Shown here piece by piece: positions 32,463-43,692 of a stretch of DNA of 64,000 bases. Made by a program: the position numbers and the translations under genes. Within the stretch, counting starts at the first letter, position 1. Each line of letters starts with the position of its first letter. The notes under the pieces are model-generated. The model had not been told where the DNA came from. It searched no databases and saw only the letters and a list, made by a program, of their open reading frames with translations. Source of the stretch: Styela clava (lineage: Eukaryota; Chordata; Ascidiacea; Stolidobranchia; Styelidae); contig NC_135258.1 of NCBI RefSeq assembly GCF_964204865.1, positions 5,571,001-5,635,000 of the forward strand, read 5' to 3'.

Positions 32463-35400
32463 ATGCCGATTTTAGTAAAAGATTACAGTTGGACTGAAAC
32501 CAAAGACAAAGTTCATGTAACTGTGCCGTTAAAAGGTGTGAAGACTGCTAATGTTGGTCTACTTTGTACCAACGAATTCTTGAAAGCGAATTATCCGCCT
32601 TTTCTCTTTGAGGCTTTACTATATAAAGAGATTGATGATGATAAAAGTGTCGCGAAAATTCGAGACGGGGCAGTGGAATTTAATCTTGTTAAAGTCGAAA
32701 ATGAAATTTGGGGAAAGCTTTTATCGGAAAAATCAGAAGATAAAGCGTTCATGCTTAAAAAAAAGTTAGAAGCGGTAGAGTATGTACAAAAACAGACTGA
32801 ACGGCAGCAGAAAGAAGCATTGGCAAAGAAGACGACTGATAAACGATACACAGTAAAAGAAATGATGCGATTAGAAGAAGAAGAAAAATCTAGAATTGAA
32901 TCAGTGAAAGAGACTGAACGAAAAAACGCTGAAGATGAAATGGAACGCTGGAAACAACTGAAAAAGGAGGAAGAAATGGAGGAAAAGAAGAAATTGGCTG
33001 AAGAACGTCTTCAGCAGTCATTGAAGGAAGTGGATGATCTTGATATCACAAATTCGGTAAGTTATTAGGAAAATCTTCCTGAGGGTGTGATAAATTGAGA
33101 GGGCAATGACGAACTTGGGAAATTCTGGTCATTCTTGAAAACAGTATCTCCATACATATCATTGAACATCAGTGAATGTATTAGATTTATATTAGTTTGG
33201 TTTTAGTTTTTCTCATTGTATAATGTTTCACAGTATTATGTCAAACTGGCAAAAAGTAAGATAATAATCATCAGCCAGTGATATCAGCCAGTCGGCAAAT
33301 AGTGGGGAGAAATATCATACTATTCGAAAATAAATAAAAGTAAAAGTTCTTCATCTTCAAATACATAAGTTTTGAAATCAGTTGTTCAGTAGTGGCTTTC
33401 AAAAATGATTTTTTCCTAACGAAAATCACAACAAGCCAATTAATTCAGCGAAACAATTCTTCAAGTGGCTTGGTTCCCTGGTTAGTTTAATCAATGTTTG
33501 TACGTCAGTGTCAGTGAATTCAGATATTTTACAGATGGAAGTGATAGATATATTGATTAATTTATTGGAAATATTGGTTCTTGAAAATATTCAATGTCAC
33601 GGTGGTCAATTATTATTGGTTTTTGAAAATAATTAATTTCAGAAAAGGAAAATCAATTGTTGTTCCAGCTTGAGGACTTGATAATAAACGGTTCAATAAA
33701 CAACTATAACTTCATTTTCTAGTAGAAGCTAGCTATCCATGGGGATGCCCATATCTCAATGGTACAGTACTCTGGAACTTTCTGGATGTAGGGCTGGGCA
33801 ATGTAGAATAATTTACTATTCTAGAATATTCTAGAATAGTTAAATCGAATCCAGAATACCGAATCCTATTCTATTTTCATACTTATTCAAATAGTGGGAA
33901 TTTCTACATTGCTGGATTTAGATGGTAAAAAATTGCAAATGTATTACTTACTATAATTGTATTATCTATTTGGAAATGTCCTGAACATTGCATTTCATTT
34001 GATACTAAACAGGCAGTTCCCAGGACAATAAAATTTAGGAATATTACAATATTTTTTGCCTTCAATTGTTCCAAATGTATGTAATCCCTAAATACTGATA
34101 TGCTAAATTAAGACACGCTTTACACACTTTAATAGTAAGCGGTTAAATACAAAATAGTCTGCCGAGTATACTAAAACATACCCGCTGAGAATTAATTAGA
34201 TGCTAAACCGGCGTGTGGCCACTGCAAGCAACCTATGCGCAGTTGTAAAATATTAAATTTAACCACTATCAAATAAAATCAACCTTTTATTCTGTGAGAG
34301 CAAGACACGTAAAACCAAGTTTCCATAAACGCGATTTTGTACTTAGTTATTAGGTAATAACATCTGAAGACGAACTCATTTTCTATGATTATCGTTACAT
34401 ATCATTATCTACCCATTCCAGACTTGGCCCTACTCAAATTTAATACGTCACTATCTTCGCCAGGTGCGGCAACTTATTTCAAAATTCATCGGCAACTAAA
34501 ATACTACAGACTTTCGATCAAACGTGCGTCTATCTTGAACGATAGAAATGTTATCATTAATCATTATCTACCCAGACTTAGTCCTACTCAAATTCAATAC
34601 GTCACAATTCGCCAGATGCGGCAACTTTTTTCAAAATTCATCGGCGACTAAAATACTACAGACTTTCGATCAAACGTGCATCTATCTTGAACGATAGAAA
34701 TGTTATCATTAATCATTATCTACCCAGACTTAGCCCTACTCAAATTCAATACGTCACTATCTCGCCAGATATATACAGATGCGGCAACTTTTTTCAAAAT
34801 TTATCGGCGACTAAAATACTACAGACACTCGATCAAACGTGCGTCTATCTTGAACGATAGAAACGGACCGAAAAATATGTAATCTTTTGAGAGTGAAATT
34901 TAAATGTAAATAATTTTTCGTAAATAATAATTGATCTAAATTAATGGCGAGTAATGTTATAATATTTAACGCCTGGCTTTTGGTTTACGTGCATCATTTT
35001 TTTGGGAAAAACCAGTAGGTCGCGAAAAATAATTTGATTTAAAATGAGGCAAGGCACATCTTTAAACAATTGAAGATTGTTGCATTCAGATTATTGGAAT
35101 ATCACCAGTAAGTCGGCACAAATAACGCTAGCTAGATAGCAAAGAAGGAAAACGCAACAATGGTGCAATAACGAGTCCTCGCCGTGAGGTTAAATTTACC
35201 GACTTCTTGTCCTGAATATGCCGATTGAAGTTACAGTGTTTGATGTTTACCAATTTACGGGTTCTTTGCGAGCAGACGCAAGTTTAATTAAACGAGAGAG
35301 ATTTCCCTGCGAGAAAAACGCTCGTCTATAATTGATAAATTAGAAACCCGAAATACAAAAATTGACGCTTGGCGCCGGAGAGGCGGAAACCAAATCCTGT

Positions 35401-36848
35401 TATCGGATCCCGTTGGATTCGAATACTTTGGGATTCGAATCCTCCGGATTCGGTATTCTATATTGCCCATCCCTATCTGGATGTGTTCCTTTTTACTTGA
35501 AAAATGATGATATATATTATGTCAGGGTTTCCCAAACAAGCTCGCGACCCCTTTCAATATATCATAATTTTTCGCAACCTTTGTTGAGTTGGGATTGTTA
35601 TACAAGCAGGCAGCTTCCCTAGTTTGATGTTTTCTCTTGAAATTGTAAGATTCCTGTTTTGCACTAACTTAATGATTGTGTTTTGAATCAAAAGTCTAAA
35701 ACAGTACAATGTATATCGTATTTTGTGTGGAATTGGTGCACTCTTTACGACCCCTAAAATTTGTTGCACGACCCCTTATTAAGGGGTCGCGACCCCCAGT
35801 TTGGGAAGCCCTGTGTTATTTTCCTAAAGTCAAAACAAAATACGAAATGAATTTACATGTGTAGAATAATATTCTCAATGCAAATAGTAATAATGTTCCC
35901 TTCATAACTCTCTAAATGGAATATACAGTAAATGTCAGAGGCATGGTCAGAGTTTTTTATCATACATACTTTGGAAATTTTCAAACATAAACAAAGCAAT
36001 ATCCAGATTAAAATTTGCAAATTGCATTGTTTAGATTTTGAAAAATTCTAAGTTTTTATGCAACAAAAATTTATAAGAAACGGATAATTTTTTGATTCTA
36101 AATTTTATCTTCTTTTCAACAGGTTAATGGAGCAGGAAAGGCAAGAGAACCAGCGATTGAGAAGAGTCAAGCCATTTTTAATGCTGAAACCATGGAAACT
36201 GGTGATGTCGCAGATGATAAAACAAGCAATAATGAGAAAAAAACAGTGGCTGCAAAACCACGAGGTTCACAACCTCGGCAAGGAGGAAACATAAAATTCA
36301 AATTCACTCCAAGGGTTTTTCCGACTCCTCTGCGGGAATCGAAAACTCAAGAAGAAGAAGAATGGCTGCAAAAACAAGCTGAAGCAAGGAAAACTACTGA
36401 ATTGAATGACACGGATCTGGAAGAGCATGAAAAGGACCCTGATTGGCTGAAAGAAAAAGGAAATAAACTTTTTGCTTCTGGAAGCTTCCTCGCCGCTGTT
36501 AACGCTTATAATCTTGCGATCAGAATCCAACCCAAAAACCATCTATTATATCTAAACCGTTCTGCTTGTCATTTGAAGCTCAGAAACTTCTATAAATGCC
36601 TTGATGATTGTTCTCGTGCGCTTGACTTGTTACAACCACCAGTACCAGCGAATGCAAATGCTCGTCTCAAAGCTCATATCAGGAAAGGAACCGCGTTTTG
36701 TGAGTTAGAATTGTACGCGGAAGGTTTGTTGGATTACAACGAAGCTCTTAAAATTGATCCGAATAACGAACAACTGAAAAAAGATGCGGAAAGTATAAAA
36801 GAAGCGATTGAGAAAGGAGACGCAGATGCGACTGTTATGACAAGCTGA
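32463..36848 (+). CDS. DNAAF4: Dynein axonemal assembly factor 4 (two exons)
   Basis: CDS joins 32463-33056 and 36123-36848 (439 residues; the human protein is 420). Junction TCG|GTAAGT to TTCAACAG|GTTAAT is phase 0. Residues 1-85 form a CS/p23-like domain ([22 protein letters not shown], then [12 protein letters not shown]). Next is a charged coiled coil (~95-195). After a basic linker comes the conserved [23 protein letters not shown] block. Three TPR repeats follow from about residue 306 ([46 protein letters not shown]). DNAAF4 (DYX1C1) works with HSP90/HSP70 and R2TP-like partners to preassemble axonemal dyneins in the cytoplasm, so motile cilia are expected in this animal. Its 3.07-kb intron carries two hAT-like elements. 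Confidence 0.95.
33789..35475. mobile_element. hAT-like element (1687 bp) in DNAAF4 intron, perfect TSD
   Basis: TAGGGCTGGGCAATGTAGAAT at the left is the inverse of ATTCTATATTGCCCATCCCTA at the right. It is flanked by TCTGGATG at 33781-33788 and 35476-35483. Sub-terminal GAATCCxxATTCGGTATTC motifs are mirrored. The centre holds the tandem array at 34395-34860. No transposase is recognised. Confidence 0.9.
34395..34860 (+). repeat. Three-copy ~155-bp tandem repeat inside hAT-like element
   Basis: Units contain CATTATCTACCCAGACTTAG, CAATACGTCACTAT, TGCGGCAACTTTTTTCAAAA, CTAAAATACTACAGAC and end GATCAAACGTGCGTCTATCT. Copies end near 34545, 34697 and 34860; the third has a ~10-bp insertion (ATATATACAG). 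Confidence 0.85.
35523..35813. mobile_element. hAT-like MITE (291 bp) in DNAAF4 intron
   Basis: CAGGGTTTCCCAAACAAGCTCGCGACCCC ... GGGGTCGCGACCCCCAGTTTGGGAAGCCCTG. Flanks TATTATGT and TGTTATTT agree at 6 of 8 positions, consistent with an old insertion. Confidence 0.8.
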
Positions 36849-38208
36849 ATTTATTCAATTCAATTTGGGTCCAGTTATCGAATTCTGAATCCTCCCTCCA
36901 TATGTAGAATAATTTATCCAATCTTTTGCTAAAATACAGTCTGGCAACTAGTTGAGATGGCTGGAATCGAATAATCTGTTATTTCTGATGTACCTTTCAA
37001 ATATTTTTGCATATTTCCAAATTGAAGATGCTAAAAATGCAGTTGTTATAACAAGAGAATTATTTGATTCAACCAAATATATTTACGAATAGTTTTTGAG
37101 CCTCTGTCCCATTTACCAAGTCTAATCTGCAACTGGGGCATTCAGAAAGGTAATTGCCAACCCCTGAATTAGCCTCTCAATGTATTTTAGACAGCTGTGG
37201 TTGTACTTTCACTCCTGCATACTATTTGTTGAACACAGCTCAAATTATTATATTTTATATTTGGAAGTATTCTTCAGTTGCTATAATTTATTATTTTTAT
37301 ATTCTTCATCATCCTTTCATTTCCTATTATATTTGGACCAATTGTATAGACAACTTGCAGGAAGTGACATGAAAAAATAGTCATTAGCATTCGCAAGGTT
37401 TCAGAATGTGCTGTTTTTCTAATCTATTTATTTTGTCAAAAGTGCCTCAGTTTTTACTTGTTCGATTTTAATTTGTTAAATTAATGTACAGTACACTGTA
37501 AATACATTAATTTTTTCATATTTTTAAATTTTGGTCATATACAATTGTAGTTTATTTCTCCTATTAGATTGTGAATCCGTAATTCATCCCAATTCATATC
37601 CACTGTAGCATTTTCTAACTCTATATTTATTAGCACTGTGCTAAATTGATTGGTATTCTCGTAGTATGTGTACCAGGTTAGGGTTAGGCCATAATTTTAT
37701 TCCAATTTTCCTTATTTTAGTTCTATTACGAATTCGGGGACTGTCTGTCTTAGTCAAGTGAATGTACCCCCTGCACATAGGTTTCAGTCCCTTTACACAA
37801 CTTGATGTAAAGTAGGCAAACAAAATTAGTTATCTCCATATTGGTACACAGACTTTTGGAGCGCCAATTAATCACTATAGGAATAATTTATAACTGTAAT
37901 TGAAAGTTGTTTTTTTGAGTTCTATAATAATCTTATAGCTGAAATGTTATTGAGGCTCTGGGATTAAAATTATGGGTAACAGTTAACAGAATGAAAACCC
38001 ACAATAGGGCTGAAATATGTTGCCATTTACCTGGAATTAGCCCGTTAGTTAAAATATGTTACTTTGAGCTTGTTTTCTTCTTGAGTGATTTTTATGATCT
38101 TCAATGATACTGAATTACCGTAGCTCCCTTCAGAAAATTATTTGTTATAGAGAAATTGTAAATTTTTTACGACCTATTTTTCCACGTATTAGTATTTATT
38201 TTATTTTT
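36849..38208. other. Spacer between DNAAF4 and MRPS18C
   Basis: AT-rich 3' flank of DNAAF4 and 5' flank of MRPS18C. It holds the MITE at 37653-37865. No other gene recognised; open frames near 37154-37380 are low-complexity. Confidence 0.45.
37653..37865. mobile_element. 210-bp MITE family copy
   Basis: GGTATTCTCGTAGTATGTGTACC ... GGTACACAGACTTTTGGAGCGCC. Flanks AATTGATT and AATTAATC agree at 6 of 8 positions. Confidence 0.85.
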
Positions 38209-38222
38209 AGATAAACAGAAAC
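38201..38222 (+). promoter_or_regulatory. Acceptor-like site 12 nt before MRPS18C start
   Basis: TTATTTATTTTATTTTTAG is a strong polypyrimidine-AG signal ending at 38210, only 12 nt before the ATG. A 5' UTR intron or spliced-leader addition would explain it. Confidence 0.5.
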
Positions 38223-40980
38223 ATGTTAAGATCATTTAAATGTATAAATAGGGTTTTAAAACCCTCCAAAAATACTGTATTAAACAGCGTAAAACGTCTA
38301 TCGAGTACACAACTGCAATCATCACAGCTTGAAGATGACGACATGCCCGTATCAATGGAAAATCCTTTTAAACCAGAAATAAAGAGATGTCTTCTTTGTG
38401 GGGTTAGGGTTGATTATAAAAATGTCCAACTTCTCTCTCAGTTCGTTTCATCTGTAACAGGGGTTCCATTAACACAAAAAAGTAGTGGTAAGTGTTGCTA
38501 TATTTAAATGATTTTTTGATTAGGATAGGATTTACATATTTATCCCAGGGGAGAGGAAAGACGATAAGATGGCTAAATCTAAGGCGAACCATGGCCTCTC
38601 TTCCGGTTACCAGTCCAAGTCAGCTCTCACACAGAACTATCCTTGCAAGGGATTTGAACCCACGCAGGGTAATCAGAGGTGCGTGTGGTGGCGAGTGTAT
38701 TCCTAACGCTTAGCATGATGCGCCACACTGCAAGCCAACAGTTATGATTTCTCGTAGTTACTAGTCCAAATCATTTATGGTATCTAGACAACTGGCTGAT
38801 TGTTCCATATGCATATCTCTATGGATTTATGATTAGGATAGATATTACATATTTATCCTGGAGAGAGGAAAGTTAACTAGAATCTGTGGAAAACTATGAC
38901 TTATTCAGGTACTGGTTCGGGGTATGTATAGGTGAGTGGTTGACTTGGCTTTGAGTAAATTTCCTTTGTAAAAAGTTATCTCTCAATCAGAAATTATGTA
39001 TGAATTAACCCTTCCCCCTTTCATTAATTAACCGGTAGGATAGTTTGCATTGAGCAATACAAATATAGGTCATATGTTTCACAGGTTTATGCGATAAAAA
39101 GTATAAAGACGTTATTAAAAAGATTCATATTTCAAGAGTCAGTGGATTTATGGCATACAGGTAAATTGGAAATAAGTTTTTTTGATCTGTGATTTGTTTA
39201 CGACTGCATCTTCCAAGAGGAAATTTGTTTGTTTGATATTTTTGATTTTAGAAGTAATTTGGAATACAGTATTTTTTTTTTAAATTTTCATTTTGATCAA
39301 TTAAGGATGGACAATTTTAATATAACCATCAGTTGAGGGTACGCAAGACTAACACCCAATCTTTTATCAGTACTCCCAATGTATGTGTACCAGGTTAGGG
39401 TGAGGGCATAATTTTATTCTGACTTTCCTTATTACCTATCGATCTTAAGATCGGTAAGTAGGTATTTGTTTGTCGGTCTGTTAGATGCATGCGATATCTC
39501 ACGAAAGCGAGGTTCAATCTGCTCCAAATTTTACATGTGCATTCATCTTAGCTCGGATCAGAAGCCTATTGATTTTGGATGGATTATGTCGTATAATTAG
39601 CGAGTTATTAATTAATTAGTGATGGGATACACGGTGTCAATATGGAGTAGGACCACTGTTTTGGGGGATCCCCTAACCTTCGATCGATAAGTCTTCGGTT
39701 TCCATCTGAATTCTAGTTTAATTCTTATTACGACTTCGGGGACTGCTGTGTTAGCTAAGTGAATATAGGTTTCAGTCCTTTTGCACAACTTGATGTAAAG
39801 TAATATTGGTACACACACTTTCGGAGCATCAAATTTTCTGCTTTCTTTTTGTAATAAATATGATTGTTTTTGTTCTGACAGAACCAAAGAGTCTGTGTTT
39901 CTTAATGATCCCGATATCACAGATCGATCCATGTATACAAGGAGAAGAGAGCGAATGATTGAAAGAGGTGAGTCGGGCATTTTTGAATATCTAATGATTC
40001 AGAATCGAATAGAATATTTTTTTCGAATTGGATCTCGAATACTTGGAAGGTACTTAGTTGTATTGACTGTTTGGTTGTAATAAGTCCTTCATACGCATAA
40101 ATTCGTGAAAACACGTTATCTACCACTCACACAGTTCGATGAATGTTCACACACATTATGCAACATGTTACATCAATGACTAACTCGGAAGATAAGAGTC
40201 ATATGTCAGAATTGCATTGAGGGGTCCATCTCGACCTGCGGGCGGACAAAAAACAAGATGACAGCGATTAGAATAATTCATCTTCAATTTGATTCGAATA
40301 TTCGATTTGAAATGCCCAGCCCTAGAAGTTCACTTATAATAAAAAAAACGCAAAACGAGGGCGAAAATTATTGAGTCAACAATTCACCCACTAGTACAGT
40401 GGTTTCCAACCTTTTTCGATAAATTCCGCTCTTAGTCTTATTCGGATCCCTCTTTTGGGGTATTCCCCCTCACTGCGCATAAAAACTCTGTTGCTATTCT
40501 TTCCTCAATCTTTAATAATAGATTCTGAGCTAGTGCTTCTGGCTTTTGCACAGTTTGAACAGTTTATAACAGTGGTTCTTGAACCGTTTTGAAATGGCTT
40601 GCCAAACTTAATAAGTGAAACAGTTCAACACTTAATCAGTAATTGTATTTTTACCTCATTTAATACATCTGTGAGGGCCATAACAACGTATGGTAGTGAT
40701 GAGTTCCCTATGCAGACTTTATGGACACCCTATAATATGTTACATTTGTTTTCAAGGTGGAATGGCAAATGAAAAATCTCCAAGTTCGGGTCCTGATGAA
40801 TGGGAGTTGAATGAACTGGAAGAAGTCAAGGATTCTTCAAGTAGTGATGACGTATTCGACTCTGATATCTATGCATTAGACTCAGATGTTCCCCAAAGAA
40901 AGGATCGCACGAAAAAAAAATGGAAAACGAGTAAAATGGGTGATTCCTCTCGGACAATATTGACTCAGAGTGACGACTAG
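38223..40980 (+). CDS. MRPS18C: Mitochondrial ribosomal protein S18C with extended C-terminus (four exons)
   Basis: CDS joins 38223-38487, 39085-39160, 39882-39967 and 40757-40980 (216 residues). All junctions are GT-AG and phase-consistent (1, 2, 1). The N-terminus is a basic mitochondrial targeting stretch (MLRSFKCINRVLKPSKN). The bS18m core follows: MPVSMENPFKPEIKRCLLCG, VDYKNVQLLSQFVS, GLCDKKYKDVIKKIH, and FLNDPDI near the human C-terminus. The protein is part of the small mitoribosomal subunit. It is odd in two ways: the TGC cysteine of the human protein is TGV here, and exon 4 adds a ~74-residue acidic-then-basic tail (DEWELNELEEVKDSSSSDD...) absent from the human protein (142 residues). 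Without splicing intron 3 the frame would stop at about 40080. Confidence 0.88.
38522..38736 (-). mobile_element. tRNA-derived SINE copy, shortened, in MRPS18C intron 1
   Basis: AGGATAGGATTTACATATTTATCCC to CGCCACACTGCAAGCC. The centre is deleted (ACCAGTCCAAGTCAG joins directly to CTCTCACACAGAACTATCC). It starts only 34 bp after the exon 1 donor. A further 60-bp fragment of the SINE end lies at 38836-38895. Confidence 0.8.
39369..39830. mobile_element. 210-bp MITE split by a later insertion (MRPS18C intron 2)
   Basis: Left part 39369-39433 (AGTACTCCCAATGTATGTGTACC ... CTTTCCTTATT) and right part about 39718-39830 (ATTCTTATTACGACTTCGG ... CACTTTCGGAGCATC) form one element interrupted by the repeat at 39434-39717. 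Confidence 0.8.
39434..39717 (+). repeat. Dispersed ~280-bp repeat nested in the MITE
   Basis: ACCTATCGATCTTAAGATCGG ... CGATCGATAAGTCTTCGG; same family as 49318-49587 and 4640-4975. Its position inside a MITE shows this family moved after that MITE copy had landed. Confidence 0.8.
39968..40325. mobile_element. hAT-like MITE starting at the MRPS18C exon 3 donor
   Basis: GTGAGTCGGGCATTTTTGAATATC at the left mirrors GATTCGAATATTCGATTTGAAATGCCCAGCCCTA at the right (complement TAGGGCTGGGCATTTCAAAT). The left end coincides with the splice donor GTGAGT. No clear duplication; the first seven bases of the expected terminus are diverged. Confidence 0.6.
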
Positions 40981-41385
40981 TGCTGGGGCTTTTCAAATAC
41001 CTGATGATTTCAGAATCGGATCGAATATATTTATTCGATATGGTGCTTTGCACATAAATAATGCTTCCAAGTATTTGGTCTAAATCAGGTTTTCCCAAAC
41101 TTTTTGTGCCATGGATGTTTGTGAATTTTGCCAGGAAATCTCAAACAAAATTTCTATTTGACAAGCTACATCAAAACAGCCAGCCGGTCCGAACCTTTCA
41201 AGCTGCAAATTGCAATTTATGATACAGAAAGATGCTATTATGTTTTTTTACTTTCAAAAGGGGGGGGGGGTCTGACCCCCAAAACCACCCCTGGCTATGC
41301 CACCCATCTTACGAGAGGTGGATATCACCAAGTATTTCAAAAAGTTTTTTTTTACGTTTACCTTTTTTTGGTTTTTGTCTCGGGG

Positions 41386-41598
41386 GCGCTTCAGAAGTAT
41401 GTGCAGCAATATGGAGGTAACTAATTTTGTTTACTCATTTTACGTCAAGTTGTGTGAAGGGACTAAAACCTATGAGCAGGGGGTATATTCACTTGGCTAA
41501 CATAGACAGTCCCCGAGCTCGTAATAGAACTAAAATGAGGAAAATCTGAATAAAATCACGGCCTAACCCTAACCTGGTACACATACTACAGGAGTACC
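41386..41598. mobile_element. 210-bp MITE family copy
   Basis: GGCGCTTCAGAAGTATGTGCAGC ... CCTGGTACACATACTACAGGAGTACC. Orientation is opposite to the copies at 37653 and 18460. Confidence 0.85.
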
Positions 41599-41941
41599 GT
41601 CTCGAGTGTGTGGGATTTTATTAAATTCTCTGTTTCATTTCAATTAATTTTTGTCCTGCTGTTATTTTTATATTTATTTCTTTTTTACTTCGAATTTTGA
41701 ACAAGGCAATGGAAAAGCAGCAATGCAAGGCTGCTACCGTTAGTCTTATATTATTGTCAGTTTGATTTGAATTTGAAAAATAAATAGAAATTCAGATTCA
41801 TTAATTTCTCTCTTCATTCCAGTTTAAGGTGTTTGAGCAGAATTGAACATATGGTAAAATGATTTTTCGAAAATTCTTCAATTAATGGTATTGTTAGTTT
41901 GCGAAATTAAACTTTTAGCGTTATATAGTGAATTATTGAAT

Positions 41942-42020
41942 GAACTTCCAATAGAACTAAAATAAGGAAAATAGGAATAAAATTATGGTCTAACCTGGTA
42001 CACATACTATGGGAGTGCCA
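41942..42020. mobile_element. Half copy of the 210-bp MITE
   Basis: AATAGAACTAAAATAAGGAAAATAGGAATAAAATTATGG ... ACACATACTATGGGAGTGCC; only the right half is present. Confidence 0.75.
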
Positions 42021-43692
42021 ATTATTATGTCTAGTGTGTCTTGCAGATGAGTTAATAAGTGTTTACGAACTGTAATTCTCAATAGCCGCTGTACTGATGG
42101 GTACTTACTTCTGTGGTCACCCATAGTTTTGCGCAAAGAATAAACCCCTCTATTTCTGAAACAGATTGCTTTGAATCAATTTTCTTTTGTTAGTCAATTC
42201 TCAAATAACTTCGCTCTGATCAAACCAAATAAATAAATAAAACGTTTTCCCTGGTGCACAAAACTATAACATCTTTTAGCAGTGAGCGCCATGAATCACA
42301 AAATGAATGTTTAAAATAGGAACTACCACGAATTATAATAACCACAGCTTGATGTTCTCACTTGGATTATTTGCTCTAGGAATAGTTGTGACAAGATTAT
42401 TAGTTCCATTAAGTTTACTTTAGTACATTCATAATATTATTCGAGACATCTTTTTTTGAACCATAATATACTGCTGTTCCGCTCCATGCATTTGAATGAC
42501 ATTATATAAGAAATATATCAATTCCAACTAAGAATAGTTCCACTCAACCATGACTGAGCAGAATTTTTAGGACTTGTAACTTGATCTAGATGGAATCAGA
42601 CTTCGGAACAGTTGCCAAATAGGTGAGGTTTTATGTTTCACTGCTGGTTCAAAGAAGATTGTGCTTTTTTATATCAGAGTTAAAAGCTGTTAAGATCTAT
42701 ATGTATGTAGATTTAATTATTAGTTTTGGTCAATGTTTTTCGTTTAAGCTGTTTTTATTGTATTTTCGACTAGCATATAAATATATTGAGATGTTTCAAT
42801 GAAATTGTGATTTATGGGTTGCCAGGTTGTATAGTTTTGTCGGGTTGTACATTGTTATGGAAAGTAAAATTAATATATAATGTACCGGTTTTAAATTTGG
42901 TAAGCAATGCCGAACTTGAAAGATTCCGGTCATATCATACAGTGTAGGTCCTCGCAAATTCTCAGATATCGATGACAACTCGCGAGGGGCTTTGTTCAGA
43001 GCAAAAGAATCGAAGGAGTATCATATAAAAGACCATGTTTATTCCGTCAATGAAAAACAGTAAATTGCTACTAGATTCAATGTTTTATTCATGGTTTATT
43101 TTTTAAGTAGGATATTTCTGGGATTATTTTTCAAAATATTTTGCGTTGGTAAATGTTTTGTATTTGAATTGATATATCGAAAACAATATAAAAAATCTTC
43201 CAACTTATTAGGATCAATTGCAGTTGTTGTTCATGTTATAAAAAGCTATAAAAGGTATTTCTACTGTTAAAGTTTTAGCCAAAATTTGTACCTGCTGTTG
43301 CCTATGAACTTAATATTGGGGAAACACACTTCATATATGTGTTCATATATTTGAACATTGTTTTCTTAATCTTGGACATGTAGTGAATCAGACATGTAGC
43401 AATTTGTCCTTGTTGTTAGGGTAATCTGTATTTTCCATTTTCAAACTGTTAATACATTTGAGAGCTTTCAAAGCCTTATCCTTCAGATTGTGCCAAAGTT
43501 TCCTATAAAAATTGTAAGAAAACTTTTGTCAACTGCTTGGAATTATGTTATGAAAGTTGTCTATAAACTCCAAGGTGTGCAATCTTAAATATTAATCAAT
43601 ATTTTGGCTTAAGGTGTGTAGTGTCCTGATAGAGTGTACACCTACCACTTGATTTTTCTCTGCTACCATCTCCAGGAAAACTGCTTAGAAAT

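Larger units (their letters stand above)
40981..43674. other. Intergenic between MRPS18C and the sushi gene
   Basis: Holds a hAT-type end at 41090-41105 (TTTTCCCAAACTTTTTGTGCC), a G-run and CAGACCCCC/GGCTATGCC transposon end near 41260-41310, the MITE at 41386-41598 and a half MITE at 41942-42020. 42020-43670 is AT-rich with nothing recognised. Confidence 0.45.
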
